From: Malania oleifera
Taxonomy: Eukaryota; Streptophyta; Magnoliopsida; Santalales; Ximeniaceae
DNA: 64,000 nucleotides
NCBI RefSeq assembly: GCF_029873635.1
Contig: NC_080428.1
Span: 70,081,101 to 70,145,100 of the forward strand
Reading direction: 5' to 3'
Of the stretch, positions 11,001 to 22,234 are shown piece after piece (position 1 is the first letter of the stretch; the number at the start of each line of letters is the position of its first letter). Both the position numbers and the translations under genes were made by a program. The notes below the pieces were generated by a model that was not told where the DNA came from, did not search any database, and saw only the letters and a program-made list of their open reading frames with translations.

Positions 11001-14000
11001 GGTCGCCATCGCCCCACAGGGGGACTGCCATACAGCAGAACAACTCCGGCCATCTTAGGCTCCACTCCTCACAGCGGCGTCTACTCCTGCAGCAGAGGTT
11101 GTTCGTCATTCCAATACTACTCTTTGCCGGTTGCACTTGAAGAAGGTTGGATCTCTGTTCGCCGGCCGCACTTGAAAAATACAAGCTAGGGCTTCCCTCC
11201 AGCATCACACCACCAGAGATTGCCATCGCTGCATGCCAGAAGGAGACCGCCACCGTCGCCGTCCACTTCGTCACTCACACCGTCGCAGCAGGTCCTAATC
11301 AGACACCACCACACGCTGCATGCAAGTTTTTCTTATCTCCGAACGGCGAGTTCTTGCGTACCTCCAAGGAGAAGGAGGACCAAACAACACTTACAAATGC
11401 AGGTCAGTCTCTTTCTCATCTAGAAAACTCTAAGTCTAATCTTCATATATTGCAGGTCGGCGTCGGCTCACCGGTGCCTTGGGTGGTTGGGAAGGTTTGT
11501 TCCCCCTCCGATGGCCTCACCGTCAATGGGGAAGGCCGTGATCATGGAGGCCTTCTCTACAATGGTGCTTTTCCTAGCTCTAGAGGTTCGAGACAGGGAC
11601 TCTTATCTCTCCCTAACTCTTCATCATGATCATGGAGTCCTTCTCTACAATGGTGAAAAGGGCCATGAATGGAGGTTGCTTACAAGATTCAAAATTGTAC
11701 GCCAGCTAGGGATTGGGGGTTAGACACCTTTTTGCTCATGAAGCTTTGCTCTTCGGTAAGGGAGAGAAGGAGCAACTACAATACCTCAGCTTTTTTTTTT
11801 TTTTTTACTTTGGTTTGAAGCTATGTTGGTCTGAGTTAATGTTTGGAGGAGTAAAGTTTCTTATGGAAACGATGGATGCACCTGTTGGCAAGAAGTCAGA
11901 ATGCACGACAAGACAACTCCCAACTCAGTATTTGGACCTTCCCTTGGATTAGCAGTAACTCAGTTAACAGATTTGAAAAAAGATTGTCTGGTTGGAAGAC
12001 GCAGTCTCTCTCAAAAGGAAGGAGGATCACTTTGATTTAGATACCCTTTCATGCCTGCTGACATACATCTTATCCTATTTTCCAATTCCTGCTGCTGTGG
12101 CAAAAGAACTTAGAAGCTTCGAAGGGATTTTTTGTGGGCTAGCTCAGAAGAGGTGCTTAAATTTCATCTTCACAGCTGTAAAACAGTCTTTTCTCCACTG
12201 AGCAGAGGAGCATTAGCGCTAATGTGTGCCCAGACACTCAATAAAACTCTACTTGGGAATGGTTCTAGAGATTTTCCTCAGAGCAGAAGGGACTCAAGAA
12301 GTAATTGTGAAAAATTATGGTGAAACAACATATGAGTGCAGACTTTGGAAAGTACTGTATATGAAAGACCAAAATTTGTGGGGGTAACAGTAATAAGATA
12401 CATTTCTGGCTTGGTATCTGGTGCAGTATTTCTACCTCGGAAGGAAGACATCCAGCCCTGTTCAATCTTGCTTGTAGGAACATAAAACTAGTTGCTGACA
12501 ATTGCACTGCTGGAACAATGGAATTGTTTGAATTTATCCTAAGTTGGAATATTTATGATTGGGAGACGCAAAAAGTGAAGCTGTTGCTGAGAGACCTGTA
12601 TAAAACCAGGTGGAGGCAGAATAGGGAAGACAAAAAGATGGCTTGGGAGTAGGGGCATTTTTCTCTGTTGTCTATCTTTTCCCTGTGGCAAACCATTTGG
12701 AAGCAAATGTCCCAAGAAGTGTTGCTTTTTTCCCTTTTCTTTTTTCGGAGGGGTGGGATCTGGGAAGCAAACTGGTAAGCTGTCCTAACAGGACATAACC
12801 CTAGAAAAAGGGGTTAGTTTTGAATTTTTGACCAATTGGTGCTGCAATAGCAAATCTTTGGACGAGAACCCCAACCATATTTTGCTGCATTCTGATTTTT
12901 CTGGGAAGTTGTGGGTCTGTGGCAATGGTTTAATGTCCGTCGGTGATGCCCAAGGATGTGAGATCTCTCCTATGATATTGGAAAGGCCACTGATTTGAAA
13001 GGAAGAGGTAAGAAGGCCTGGATTAAAGTTCTCACTGCATTCTGCAGAATATTTGGTGCAAAAGAACAGATGAGTATCCAAAGGACAAGCTTTACACACA
13101 CAGAAAATTAAAAACTAAACAGCTCATTCCTTTTTCTTTTTCTCTTTTTTCCTTGGAACTCAAGGATTTCACTTCTGAACTCACAGATTGGTTCGAGCTA
13201 TTGATCTCTGACTCTATTTTTCTTTTTGTATATGGGCTAAGCAATCCCTCGCTGCTCTATTAATTCAATTTCCCTTAGCCACTAAAAAAATGTTTGGACA
13301 GTAAAAAAATTGAAAATGGGAAATTTTACCAGGCAGATATTGTAAGCCACGTTAGCAGTTGAACTTCCCGGACAATTATATGCACATAAATAAATAGGTT
13401 AACAAACAATTACTTGTAAGGATTCAGTAGCCATTCAGTTCAATTGTCACAGGTATTTTTATGTCATTGATCTTGAAACATTCACCTTTTAGCACTTCCT
13501 CTCAGAGAATTAAATTTCACAGGGAAAAGGTTTTATAAGAAGGGTCCATTACCTCCCTTTCGGGTAAATCTTTGTATTGAGGGAGCACAAGACGCTCAGC
13601 AAATTCGATGTATGAACAGGGAACAAATTCAGTGAAACCGTCGGAAAATTGAAAAGGGATTGAATCTGCTACAGTTGAACTTTGCAGCAATAGGCCATCA
13701 GGGCTAACTGGCAATTGAAAAAATGAAGTCATTAGTTGAAAAAAAAAATAAAAACATTAACATGAACAATTTTAAGTATTGTCTAATAAAGTCATATAAT
13801 AAACAAAACAAATTGACGCAAAAATACTAAATATATCCTACACAGCAAATGACTAAAAAAAAAAAAACATGACAAAAAATCCATGAGAATTGGTGATTTG
13901 TGAAAAATAATGAAAACATCATTGTTTTCCTATGAACCTTCAAGGATATGTCTGGTGTATTGCTTGTTTGTACAAGTAATTCACCAGATTACAGAAATGT

Positions 14001-17000
14001 AACTTAAAACCTTCCTTCCCAACTAGCTCAATCAATATATCTCTACTTGAATCAATCATATTTGTGTAAGTAATTCACCACGGTGCAAGAATGTATCTTA
14101 GAACCTCCCTTCCCAACTATATCAATCAATATATCTCTACTTGAATCAATTTGGGGGTGAAATTACTAATAGAATAATAACTATAAAATTGGCAACAAAC
14201 CCTTCAAAGTTCCTCCTTCAGAATTCAACTTGAATCCATTCTCTTCAATAAAGTGATTGAGGCTTTTAATATTTCTCAAGTGCGTTTTGAGCCGATGAGT
14301 GGAAATGGTAACATGATTCACAGCATATCCATTGACAAGGGTCCAGGCAGCATATTCACTTTCCCTGCATGTCCACAAAACACATCAAGAGTACTCTAGC
14401 AGAGGTTCCGATGTCCACAAGTAAAAATCAAATGGATCATGTTTGAACAGAGCATCGATCCTACAGCATTGGCTGCCAGAAGTTAACACTTCAACTAAGA
14501 TTATGACACATTCTGAAGCTAAAAAGAGTTATGCACATACAATTATTGATCTACGGATAAAAATACAAACAAAATAAAGATCAAGTACCTAGCCAATTGT
14601 TGGAATTCAGAATATAAAGGCTTCTCCCATGTCAAGGATCCAAGTGCACTTGCAAGAGCTGCATGATTGTTTCCATTGCAAGATATTTTGATGTATTTTC
14701 TAATTATTTCCTGCATTCATGAAGCAATTGCTTGAAGCACAATTTACTTGAATAGAAATTACTTTATAGGAAATGTGGTTTTCAACAAAGTAATAAAAAA
14801 TCTAAAAGCCAAAATGAGCAAAAGAAATATCCTATTTCCTATTAAATTTAAAAATAATAAAATAAAAAAAAAACCATCACAATAGGAAATAATATCAAGA
14901 ATTTAAGAGAAAGATCAAGAATTTTTTTGTACATGACAATGGTATGCATGTTGAGAACACTTATCTAAAGTCCATCCAATTTCTATGCAGTATTCGTTGA
15001 ATATGGATCCTGGATTGTAACTTTTCAATCAAGCTCCATGACAAACACAAGAAAAAAAGAATGAGAAAACAGCACATTGCCTACACCATGCCTGACAGCT
15101 ACACATTATTTTGCATCAAAATTGTAGTAACCAGGGAAAAAAAATATATTATTAATTAATTAATTAACAAAAGGTAAAGGTAAATCTAAAGATATATATT
15201 ATATTAATATCAGTGTTTTAAAAGGCTCAATCGAGGCTCACCTTAAGGCTCGCCTCAAGGCAAGGCATGCTTAAAACGCCTTGAGGCTCAATCTAAGATA
15301 CCAAATTCCAAAAAGGCTAACGCATTACATGCTGAGGCTTACGCATTTTTACAAAAAAACATGCTTTTGTGCGCCTTTTAAGTTGAGGCTTATGCATTTT
15401 GGGTGTGTGATTCTCAAGTTAGAATTGGTTAGAAAATTATAACTACATATTTGTATAAAAGAAATGTCATAATATGAGTTTATTTCTAAAACTCTTGAAC
15501 CTCAACCTTTCCAAAATAACTGAGAGATGTCTCTTGCATCATGATTTAAGTCATGTATTCAAGTCAGCAATTATTGAATGGTCAACAAGTATTTTGCGAA
15601 GTACATGTAATTTTTCTTTTCTATATTACATTTGTGATTTTCTTAATTTTTACTTTATTTTAAATATATATAACTTATTTAACAAATTTTTATCGTAAAA
15701 AATAAATTCTCAAAAGGCTTATGCCCCAATGCCTTAAGGCTTATGCCTCACCTTTTGAGGGTTAAAACACCTCGCCTTACGTTTTTGCCTTTTAAAAAAT
15801 TGATTAATATAATGTAATATAAAATAATAGTATTATAATATTATATAAAGAAGGTTAAGGAGCATCTTTTCAATTGAATTGAATTGATTATAGAGAGCCC
15901 TAGAACATCTCTCTCATCTCTCACTCTCTACGCCCCTCTCTCTCTCTCTCCTCACACTTTCTCTCTCTCTCTCTCTCCTCAATTTTCTCGGTCAAACGTG
16001 CACCGATTAAAGAACAGAAAATACCTTTGGGGTTCAAATTCGACCACCAACATTTTAATTTGAGTGAATTTGTCGTAGGAGCGTCGTAGACACCACTCCT
16101 GGGATAAGGTAATGGAAATAAATTATGTCAGGAATTTTTATAATTTAACCGATTAAATTGTAATATGAGATAACAGGAATTATATACATGTTTTTTTTAA
16201 TATTCTGGCATATAAAAATTGGATTTTGGGTTATTATTATTATTATTAGTTGATTAAACTGGCGTTTGTGAGCCTATAGATTTTTATAGTAATTGTATTT
16301 CAAAGTTTAACCGATTTAATTAAAATATTTGATTTTTGGATTATTATAATAGATTTCTGAATGATTTGACCGGTTAAAATTATTGGCTTGATTTAGTATA
16401 CGTATTTTGTAAAGAATTAAAGTGAGTAGGGTTGGTTATCTCCGTTTTTCCTATTAAATACATATTTTGAGTTAGATAAATTGTGGAGAGGATTAAACTT
16501 GTGTTTTCGGTAAAACAGATATTGAAAATAGAACGACCAATTTTCCAGTAGTTATATAATTATGAAAAACACTCAAATCGTGTGGCATGAGAAAGAATAT
16601 TATTGTTTAATTAAAGTTATGAGTTTTTAGTATAATATATTGATATACGGAAATGTGTGGGTATTATATTATTTTTGGAACTGTGGAGAAGAAAGTAAAG
16701 TATAAAGTATTATTATTGTTAAATTGCAAGGTATGGTTTAAGAACTCCGACGGACCATAGCACGCTCAGTATCGTAACTACAGTAATGAAGAGTAGAGTG
16801 CAACCACACGTCTCGAGGAGAGTGTTGGTATTGAATAGTTGATTGGGCCAATGAAGTGTAGAGTTCTCCCTGGAGTCTAGACTAGTATGGGAAGGCCAGT
16901 CGTACTAACAGAGATGAAGTACAGTTGACTTAACCTAGTGGCAGGCCGGCCAGGGTTTAGTCCAACCTACAGGCCGCACAACCTGTCATGGGGGGAAGCA

Positions 17001-19757
17001 TGTCATTTATCCATTCGGGGTGAGTTCTTATATTCATATTTGTAGATTTAACCAAAGTATAATATAGTAGAGTATATGAAAATAGAGCATATGAAAACAG
17101 AGTATAACTGAACAAAGTATTCCAGAGGTTACAGTTCACAGAGTATAGTTGCAAAGTAATTACAGTACACAGTTTATAGTTGCAAAAGTATTAACAGCTT
17201 ATAGTTTATAATATTTATATAGGTGTGAGTTATAGTTTTCATGTGAAAGTTAATTATAACAAAAATATTAAATGTATTTTATTCTGTAGTATTTCGTGTA
17301 AATGGGGTGAAGTAAACTCTCCACCGAGGGTCTGCTGAGTAAGGCGAATGCCTTGATAGGTATCAGTTGTAGCCACACCCAAACTAAATGGGTAAGGTTA
17401 CAAAAGGAATCATAGAAAAGTAGCGTTACATGTTATTGGCTTGTAATCTCCCCAATCTTTGGGAACTCTCGCTTTTAAATGATGTTGCATGTGTGAATAC
17501 AGTCTATAAGTGTTTTAACAGTTGTTGTCATTTAACAAACGATTATATTTTGTATACACTAAAACTCATGTTGCCACACACTGATAATAATTTATTTCAT
17601 CCTTGCTGAAAGGTGTCTCACCCCATCATCATCATATAATTTTTTAGTTGTCATGAGAAGTATAGCAGCAATCAAAGTACGTAGTGGAAGCGTGGGTGAG
17701 ATAGAAGATCTTGTCTAGAATTGTTATTGTTATTATCTAATTGTGTTTTGATGAGTTTAGATCTTTATTGTTCATATTGAGATGGATATTGTAATGTATT
17801 GGGATAAACTAGTACTCTGATAATTTATTATGGAGATCTTCCACTGTTTTATATTATGGTATCAGAGATTTATTTAGAATAATCCTCCGGAACACTTTCA
17901 GGTTTGGGGCGTTACAAAAATGTTATCTGCATCTCACGTCATTGGTTTCTACTTTATTCGTCATCTCTTCACTAACTATATCACAGAGCTTTCAATGTCT
18001 TGTGGATTTTCAAAGACAAATAAGCATCACCCCTCTGTCAACATGACCATAGTGAACAAGAACCTGTTTTCTATGTAACAAAGTGTGTAACACTTCAACT
18101 CCCCCTAAAATTTGCATCAACTAAGGATGTTGAGAATTGAGATTACTTATTTCTCACGTATTAATAGGTCTGAGAAAGCAGGGAGTGGAAAAACAGTGTT
18201 TCTGTCAGAAATCATTACATCATGAAGAAAGGTGCAAATCCACAAACTATCACGCCAAAAAGAATATTTTCCAGCACACCTGAGCTTGCAGACTCATCTG
18301 ATCAACAAGAAGTTCTGATATGAACACTCTTGGCAAAGGCCCATTAACTCCACTGCCAGCATCAGGATGCAGAATATTGGGAGGAGAAAACCAGAGTGCT
18401 TTCAACTTCTTTGCAGGAAACCTTAACTCTTCCTGTGGTGTGTAACCAAAATCCAGGAAAACTTTTGCCATGGAATCAATCCCATATCCATTCACCTACA
18501 GTGCTCCATATAAAGGTGTCAGTCCATGCAATATCCCTTTTTTAGGCAGAATATTTTATGAAGCACTAAATGCAATAACTTAATAAACACCATAATCAGT
18601 AACTAAACAGGGAGCTCAATTAGTTGAATGCGTCAAAGGCAATACCCCGAATGTTCTAAATGCAACATGATCATAGCAAATTTGGTCATTGTCAACTGAA
18701 CGGACAAGCTCCAAGATGGCTTTTGCAGTTGGATTCCTATTTAGATAGACTGTTTCCATAGAAGCCAATATGCTCCTACAGAACGATTCAGCTCCCTGCA
18801 ACAAGAACCAATATATGGAACAATGAGATAAACTCAAACTAGCAAATTATACTCTAGAAGCAACAACTTATGGATATTGAGCATTTTGAAACAGTAGTGA
18901 ACTATTGGTTTTGGTTCTCCTTCGTGCCTGGGTTAATTGGCTCCATTTGACTATAGTAGTACAAATTCCGTACATTGGCTCATTACCATCTGCCAAACGT
19001 AATGAAGCCGGATCATTTTATTCAAGCTAGAGGCCACCATTGTGATGACAATGCTCAAAAAAATTCATACTGGCCTGGAAATCATAAGCTTAAAACTTTT
19101 TTCTAACTAATGTAACAGTGCATTATATAGTCATAAAAAATCATTCCAGACCCACAATGCTAGAGAAGAAAATCTTCAGTCAGGGAATACTTACATACAA
19201 TGAGCATATATTTTACATGTGAATCTATAAACGCACTTGAAAAGTATCATCCTTTATTATATGCAAAAACAGGAATAAATCATTCCTAATTATATTCTCC
19301 CTCCAGCTTTCACAATGACCCCAAAAAAAAATCCAACAACTAATTTAAACATTTTAACAAAGAGAACCTAATTTCAAAAACTGAAACAAGCTTTATCCCT
19401 TTTTTCTACGGATTTTCATCTACTTAAAAGATCCTAATCTAAAAAGGAAAAAAAAAATGAGGACAGAAAAATTAACACCTGAAAGGAGGAGTCTTGAGAT
19501 CCATCGTCCGTTTTAGATGCAGAAGCCACGCAGAGATTCCGTTTTCCGGTAGAGACGGACTTACAGGGAACTGCTTCATGGGGGTATATCAATTTTCTGA
19601 ATTTGGGTTGGAAGGGAGAGAAAGAAGAGGAAAAAGAAGAAGAAGAAGAAGAAGAAGAAGAGGTGAGAGAGTGTAGTGAAGGGTGAGATGAGGAGCGAGA
19701 AGAGCTTTTAAGAGAAGAGTACAGAGCAGACATGGAAGAAAACCTCATCGCCTCCAT
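8037..19757 (-). CDS. HGLS: 2-oxoadipate dioxygenase/decarboxylase, chloroplastic (DUF1338; HglS/FLO7 type), seven exons, 394 aa
   Basis: The enzyme converts 2-oxoadipate to D-2-hydroxyglutarate with Fe(II) and O2, the late step of lysine catabolism; the rice relative is FLO7. Exons in gene order are 19757-19479, 18795-18646, 18495-18280, 14710-14589, 14364-14201, 13707-13553 and 8135-8037. All introns are GT-AG, phases agree across every junction, and the total is 1185 nt including the stop. Residues 1-70 form a Ser-rich, chloroplast-transit-like leader. Family motifs follow: YDHVAFRTFG (His136, Arg140), GPLPRVFISELLVDQ, NHVTISTHRL (His273), PCSYIEFAERLVLP (Glu345/Glu348) and the C-terminal HRRDGFEVGNADKIFEST. 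His136, His273 and one of these Glu residues fit the metal triad by family knowledge. No frame damage is seen, so the gene is probably active despite 3.6-kb and 5.4-kb introns full of transposons. Confidence 0.95.
8970..9290 (+). pseudogene. LINE (L1-type) reverse transcriptase fragment, N-terminal part
   Basis: Translation on the + strand, with stops and small shifts, gives STFVVLLHKKGGASDIKDFR, then LHLRLKKVVG, YQNAF, ILNAV and GNPGLL. These match in order the opening motifs of plant L1 reverse transcriptases (LIPKK..., DFRPISL, LANRLKKV, QNAF, ILD). It ends where the copia LTR begins. The rest of the same or a related LINE lies at 11800-13100, so copia insertion into a LINE and later deletion is the likely history. 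Confidence 0.75.
9290..9504 (-). repeat. copia 3' LTR (outer end uncertain)
   Basis: The minus-strand LTR starts with TGTTGAAG at 9504, directly after a polypurine tract (minus-strand TGTGGGGGAG, 9505-9514). The outer end is not certain; several CA-ending candidates lie between 9265 and 9310, near the junction with LINE sequence. No second LTR is found because the element is truncated at the other end. Confidence 0.65.
9505..10945 (-). pseudogene. Ty1/copia pol fragment (reverse transcriptase and RNase H), truncated and broken
   Basis: The minus strand encodes the C-terminal part of a copia polyprotein in several shifted frames. It starts at LACRWVFSIKYKADGTIERF, then FDVKNVFLHGDL, YGLKQSPRAWF, the active-site box IVYVDDM (near 10446-10480), MYLAHTRPDLAYALS and the RNase H block WAGSIKDRWSTGGY. 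It ends with YFDNKAA, KHVEVDRHFI and QLADLLTKA. Gag, protease, integrase and the N-terminal part of RT are missing. Several in-frame stops are present, and the RNase H motif reads YTGANWAG where family members carry acidic residues (YTDADWAG), so it is dead. Confidence 0.9.
10946..11799 (+). other. GC-richer segment of unknown origin inside HGLS intron 6
   Basis: This segment abuts the broken end of the copia element and differs in composition from its surroundings, with many CCGCC, CGTCGCCG and GGTCGCCATCG-like words. Long but low-quality open frames exist on both strands. A short block around TCATGGAG(G/T)CCTTCTCTACA is present twice (about 11541 and 11627). It could be the 5' leader of the LINE or a captured genic fragment; I recognise no domain. 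Confidence 0.4.
11800..13100 (+). pseudogene. LINE (L1-type) fragment: end of reverse transcriptase and zf-RVT region
   Basis: On the + strand, in mixed frames, one reads LPTQYLDLPLD (family YLGLPLG), RFEKRLSGWKTQSLSKG, TLSCLLTYILSYFPIPAAVA and a CSPLSRGGLG-like stretch. A FWLGIWCS...ALFNLACRN block and an NWCCNSKSLDENPNHILLH block follow (zinc-binding zf-RVT region). This order is that of the C-terminal half of plant L1 ORF2. Many stops and shifts make it long dead. It inserted in the opposite sense to the HGLS gene. Confidence 0.85.
13974..14161. repeat. 94-bp tandem duplication in HGLS intron 5
   Basis: AAGTAATTCACCA begins at 13974 and again at 14068. The rest of the unit (CCTTCCCAACTA..., ATATCTCTACTTGAATCAAT) follows in both copies with few differences. 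It lies wholly inside the intron between 13708 and 14200. Confidence 0.8.
15123..17916 (+). mobile_element. solo LTR in HGLS intron 3 (TSD AAAAT)
   Basis: The element begins TGTAGTAACCAGGG and ends GGGGCGTTACA. It is flanked by a perfect 5-bp target duplication AAAAT (15118-15122 and 17917-17921). Inside are a CT-rich leader (about 15940-15980), a tract similar to the LTR starting at 43558 (GAGTAAGG.GA.TGCC and GTATCAGTTGTAG motifs) and a GGTGTCTCACCCC block (about 17611). No internal coding region, PBS or second LTR is present, so it is a recombinational solo LTR. A ~580-bp inverted-repeat element sits inside it. Confidence 0.9.
15212..15797. mobile_element. MITE-like inverted-repeat element inside the intron-3 LTR
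   Basis: The ends are inverted copies of TTTTAAAAGGC (left about 15216-15226, right about 15788-15798). Subterminal regions are rich in short direct and inverted GAGGC/GCCTTAAGG/GCCTCACC words on both sides. The middle is AT-rich without coding potential. The related LTR at 43558 lacks this block, which supports a later insertion. The exact TSD is not resolved. Confidence 0.6.
19623..19661 (-). repeat. TCT/TCC trinucleotide run coding poly-Ser in the HGLS transit peptide
   Basis: A GAA/GAG run on the + strand reads as about ten consecutive serines on the - strand, inside exon 1 of HGLS. It is in frame, so length changes would alter only the leader. Confidence 0.8.
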
Positions 19758-19860
19758 TGTTTCTGTTGCGGAACACTTTGATCTGAGAATCGAACAAAAA
19801 GCACTCTGTTCTGGTTTAAAAACCTTTCCGAATTCGCGACGGAGTATGGCGACGCATTGC

Positions 19861-19866
19861 CACGTG
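19861..19866 (-). promoter_or_regulatory. G-box CACGTG upstream of HGLS
   Basis: A palindromic CACGTG lies 104 bp upstream of the HGLS start codon, in GCCACGTGG context. G-boxes of this form bind bZIP and bHLH factors in plants. The position suits a proximal promoter; its function here is inferred. Confidence 0.5.
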
Positions 19867-21790
19867 GTTTCATGATTGAGTGAAAATTATTGGGCTAGCC
19901 ACCAAATCACTTTACATCTTAATACGAACAATAGATTTTAGATATTTTTTAATAGATAATTTTTAATTTAAAATTATTTAAAATATAATGTAATTAGACC
20001 GTCAAATTAATAATTTTTCATAATTGAAGGAGATTTCTCTATAATGTTTGACACCTGCAATAAATAAATTTGTTTCATTTTTTAAAAAAAATATAAAGAG
20101 TAGATCAATATTTTTACATTTTGTAGCTATATATTTTTTAAATATAAAATAAGAGATGAACTAATCTCATTATTATTATAGTCTGCTTTCTAATAAATTA
20201 TTATGAGGAATTTTTTTTATTGTTATTCATAAAGTACTCTTTTTCCAAAAAAAATTTGCAATTTTTGTTTAATTTACCGTTAGTTAAAGAAAATTACTAT
20301 AATCTAATGCTTTGCACAAATAATATTGTTTATTTGAATTTATAATTTAGTATTTTTAAAAAATTAAACTTTGAACAAAATAAAATAATTCACAATAACC
20401 TAATATGGCTTATTCATTTTTTGTTACTTGGAATTACGGATTATAATATTTTTACAACATTTCAATATATATATATTTGCTTTAGTTTGCATAAAAACTT
20501 AAAAACATGTAAAAATTACTAACTTATTTAAATAATCAGAATTTCAATTATGTAAAAAAGTATTAAAATGATTAATTTAATAGGAGAAATGGTATCAGCC
20601 AAATGATTTTTTTTTTTTTTTGGCATAATATTCTTTAGAAATTTTAATTCATGCATCAGAAATAAATAATAATTAGTGTGGACACCAGATTCTATCCAGG
20701 GTACTAATGAAGAAAGATTGCGGTTCCCAAACGAAGAAAAAAAAATTTAAGTAAAAGGAAAAGCAGTTAAAATACAGAATCGTCACCTTATTTTTTTGAC
20801 AAATATATGAAAAATAAATAAAAATCCTGAAAAAAGGTTTGTGAAAACTAGATTTAAAGTTTGAGAATATATTTATGCATAGAGAAGGTGATAGGCCGAT
20901 TATATTAGTGATAATCAATGACACTCGCTTGCATAACGGTTATCGCAATTACACGTGTGTTGCCTTCACCAAAATAAAAAAAAGAGAGAAGATTCCATAG
21001 AAAAATATCTTTTATGGTCTCAGTGTTACATCTTTATTTGAGCACTCTGATATGACTTCAAGAAGTCTAGAATATTACTGTAAAAAAGATTGATCTTAAA
21101 ATCCTATGTTTTGATGAAAACATGATAGTGAAAGTGATGGTAATAGATAAATGAAAACAATTGATTTGAAAAACGTCGAACTTATATTACCGATATAAAA
21201 AATCAAGAGTTTTAGAAAAGGGGACTAAGTTTGTACTACTAGTATTTGAAAATGATGAGTCAAAATAATTATTTTAGAAATAAAAGTTTAAGTTTAAAAG
21301 TATGGTGAAATGCATTGGTTTTAGAAAAAGTTAGGTTTCATCATTGACCTATTGAAAATCAAGAAAAACATTAAAGAATAATGAAAAAGTTTAGGATTTT
21401 TCAAAACATTTTTAGAAAACAAAAAAACTCCAAAGACTAAATAAAAGACATGGTTCATTCGATTTAATTCAATGGATTGAAGTCATAATTTTTTTCAAAT
21501 TATATATAATTTTCAAATGTTGAAATCTCTGTCATGCCTAGGGATAGGGGAACAAGGACTATACTGTTAAATTTATCTTTTTATCCCATCATCATCCAAC
21601 TTAATAGACAAAAACTCACATTGTTTGAGATTTTTCATATTTCGCTGCAAAAATTTTAATTTTTTACTATAAGAGCAAAATATTGTCGTAAAAATTTATA
21701 AATATTGACAATTTATTTGAATGTTTATTTCTTTTTTGTAAATATATGTCTCCTCGTCAAAGAAATTAAAAAAAATAATAAAAAAAATGG
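19867..21790. other. AT-rich intergenic DNA upstream of HGLS
   Basis: Very AT-rich, with frequent stops in all frames and several poly-A/poly-T runs. I see no gene, terminal repeats or retrotransposon motifs. Confidence 0.6.
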
Positions 21791-22085
21791 GCGGGCTTCC
21801 CATTAATTTTTAGCGCCTAAAATTTAGATGTGCTAGAGAATTAACACACAGCTGCAAGCCCGCAAGGGGCAATATGCGCGGCCAGCAAGCGAGGGGAAAT
21901 GTCGACATTGAGCCACAATAGTAAGGCCGTATACGACCAGCAAGTAAGGGGGATACACGGCGCTCAGCGCGCACGCAGAGGCAGGAGAGATAGCCGGCAT
22001 TGAGCGCACACAACGGGGGCCGGGATTGAGGCAGTCGGAGATTGTTGCAGACGGCCGCGCAACTGGCGGATTGATCGCCTCTCAA
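21791..22085. other. isolated GC-rich island of unknown origin
   Basis: About 300 bp of markedly GC-rich DNA in a very AT-rich setting. It has internal partial repeats (CCAGCAAG near 21883 and 21938; CATTGAGC near 21906 and 21998). A 91-codon open frame exists on the - strand but has no recognisable domain and may be chance in GC-rich DNA. It could be a fragment of a transposon or of organellar or rDNA spacer DNA. Confidence 0.4.
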
Positions 22086-22234
22086 CCTTTCTTGTTGAAT
22101 AAATTAGTAGTGGCACATTAGAATGTATTTTGTTTCTATTTCTTATCTAATTTGTAGGAATTGATTAGCATGATGCTAGTCATGCGTAGGAGTTGTTTAG
22201 CATGATGTTCGAAATGAGCTGAGAGATTACGCTT

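Larger units (their letters stand above)
8136..13552 (-). other. intron 6 of HGLS (5.4 kb), transposon-filled
   Basis: It runs from donor GT at 13552-13551 to acceptor AG at 8137-8136. It contains LINE fragments in sense opposite to the gene, a truncated copia element in the same sense as the gene, and a GC-richer segment of unknown origin. The 32-codon last exon lies beyond it, so gene finders could easily truncate the protein after PERE. Confidence 0.9.

Noticed and set aside
19494-19676. Arg-rich open frame on the + strand
   Set aside because: It is the antisense shadow of HGLS exon 1 and its serine-codon run.
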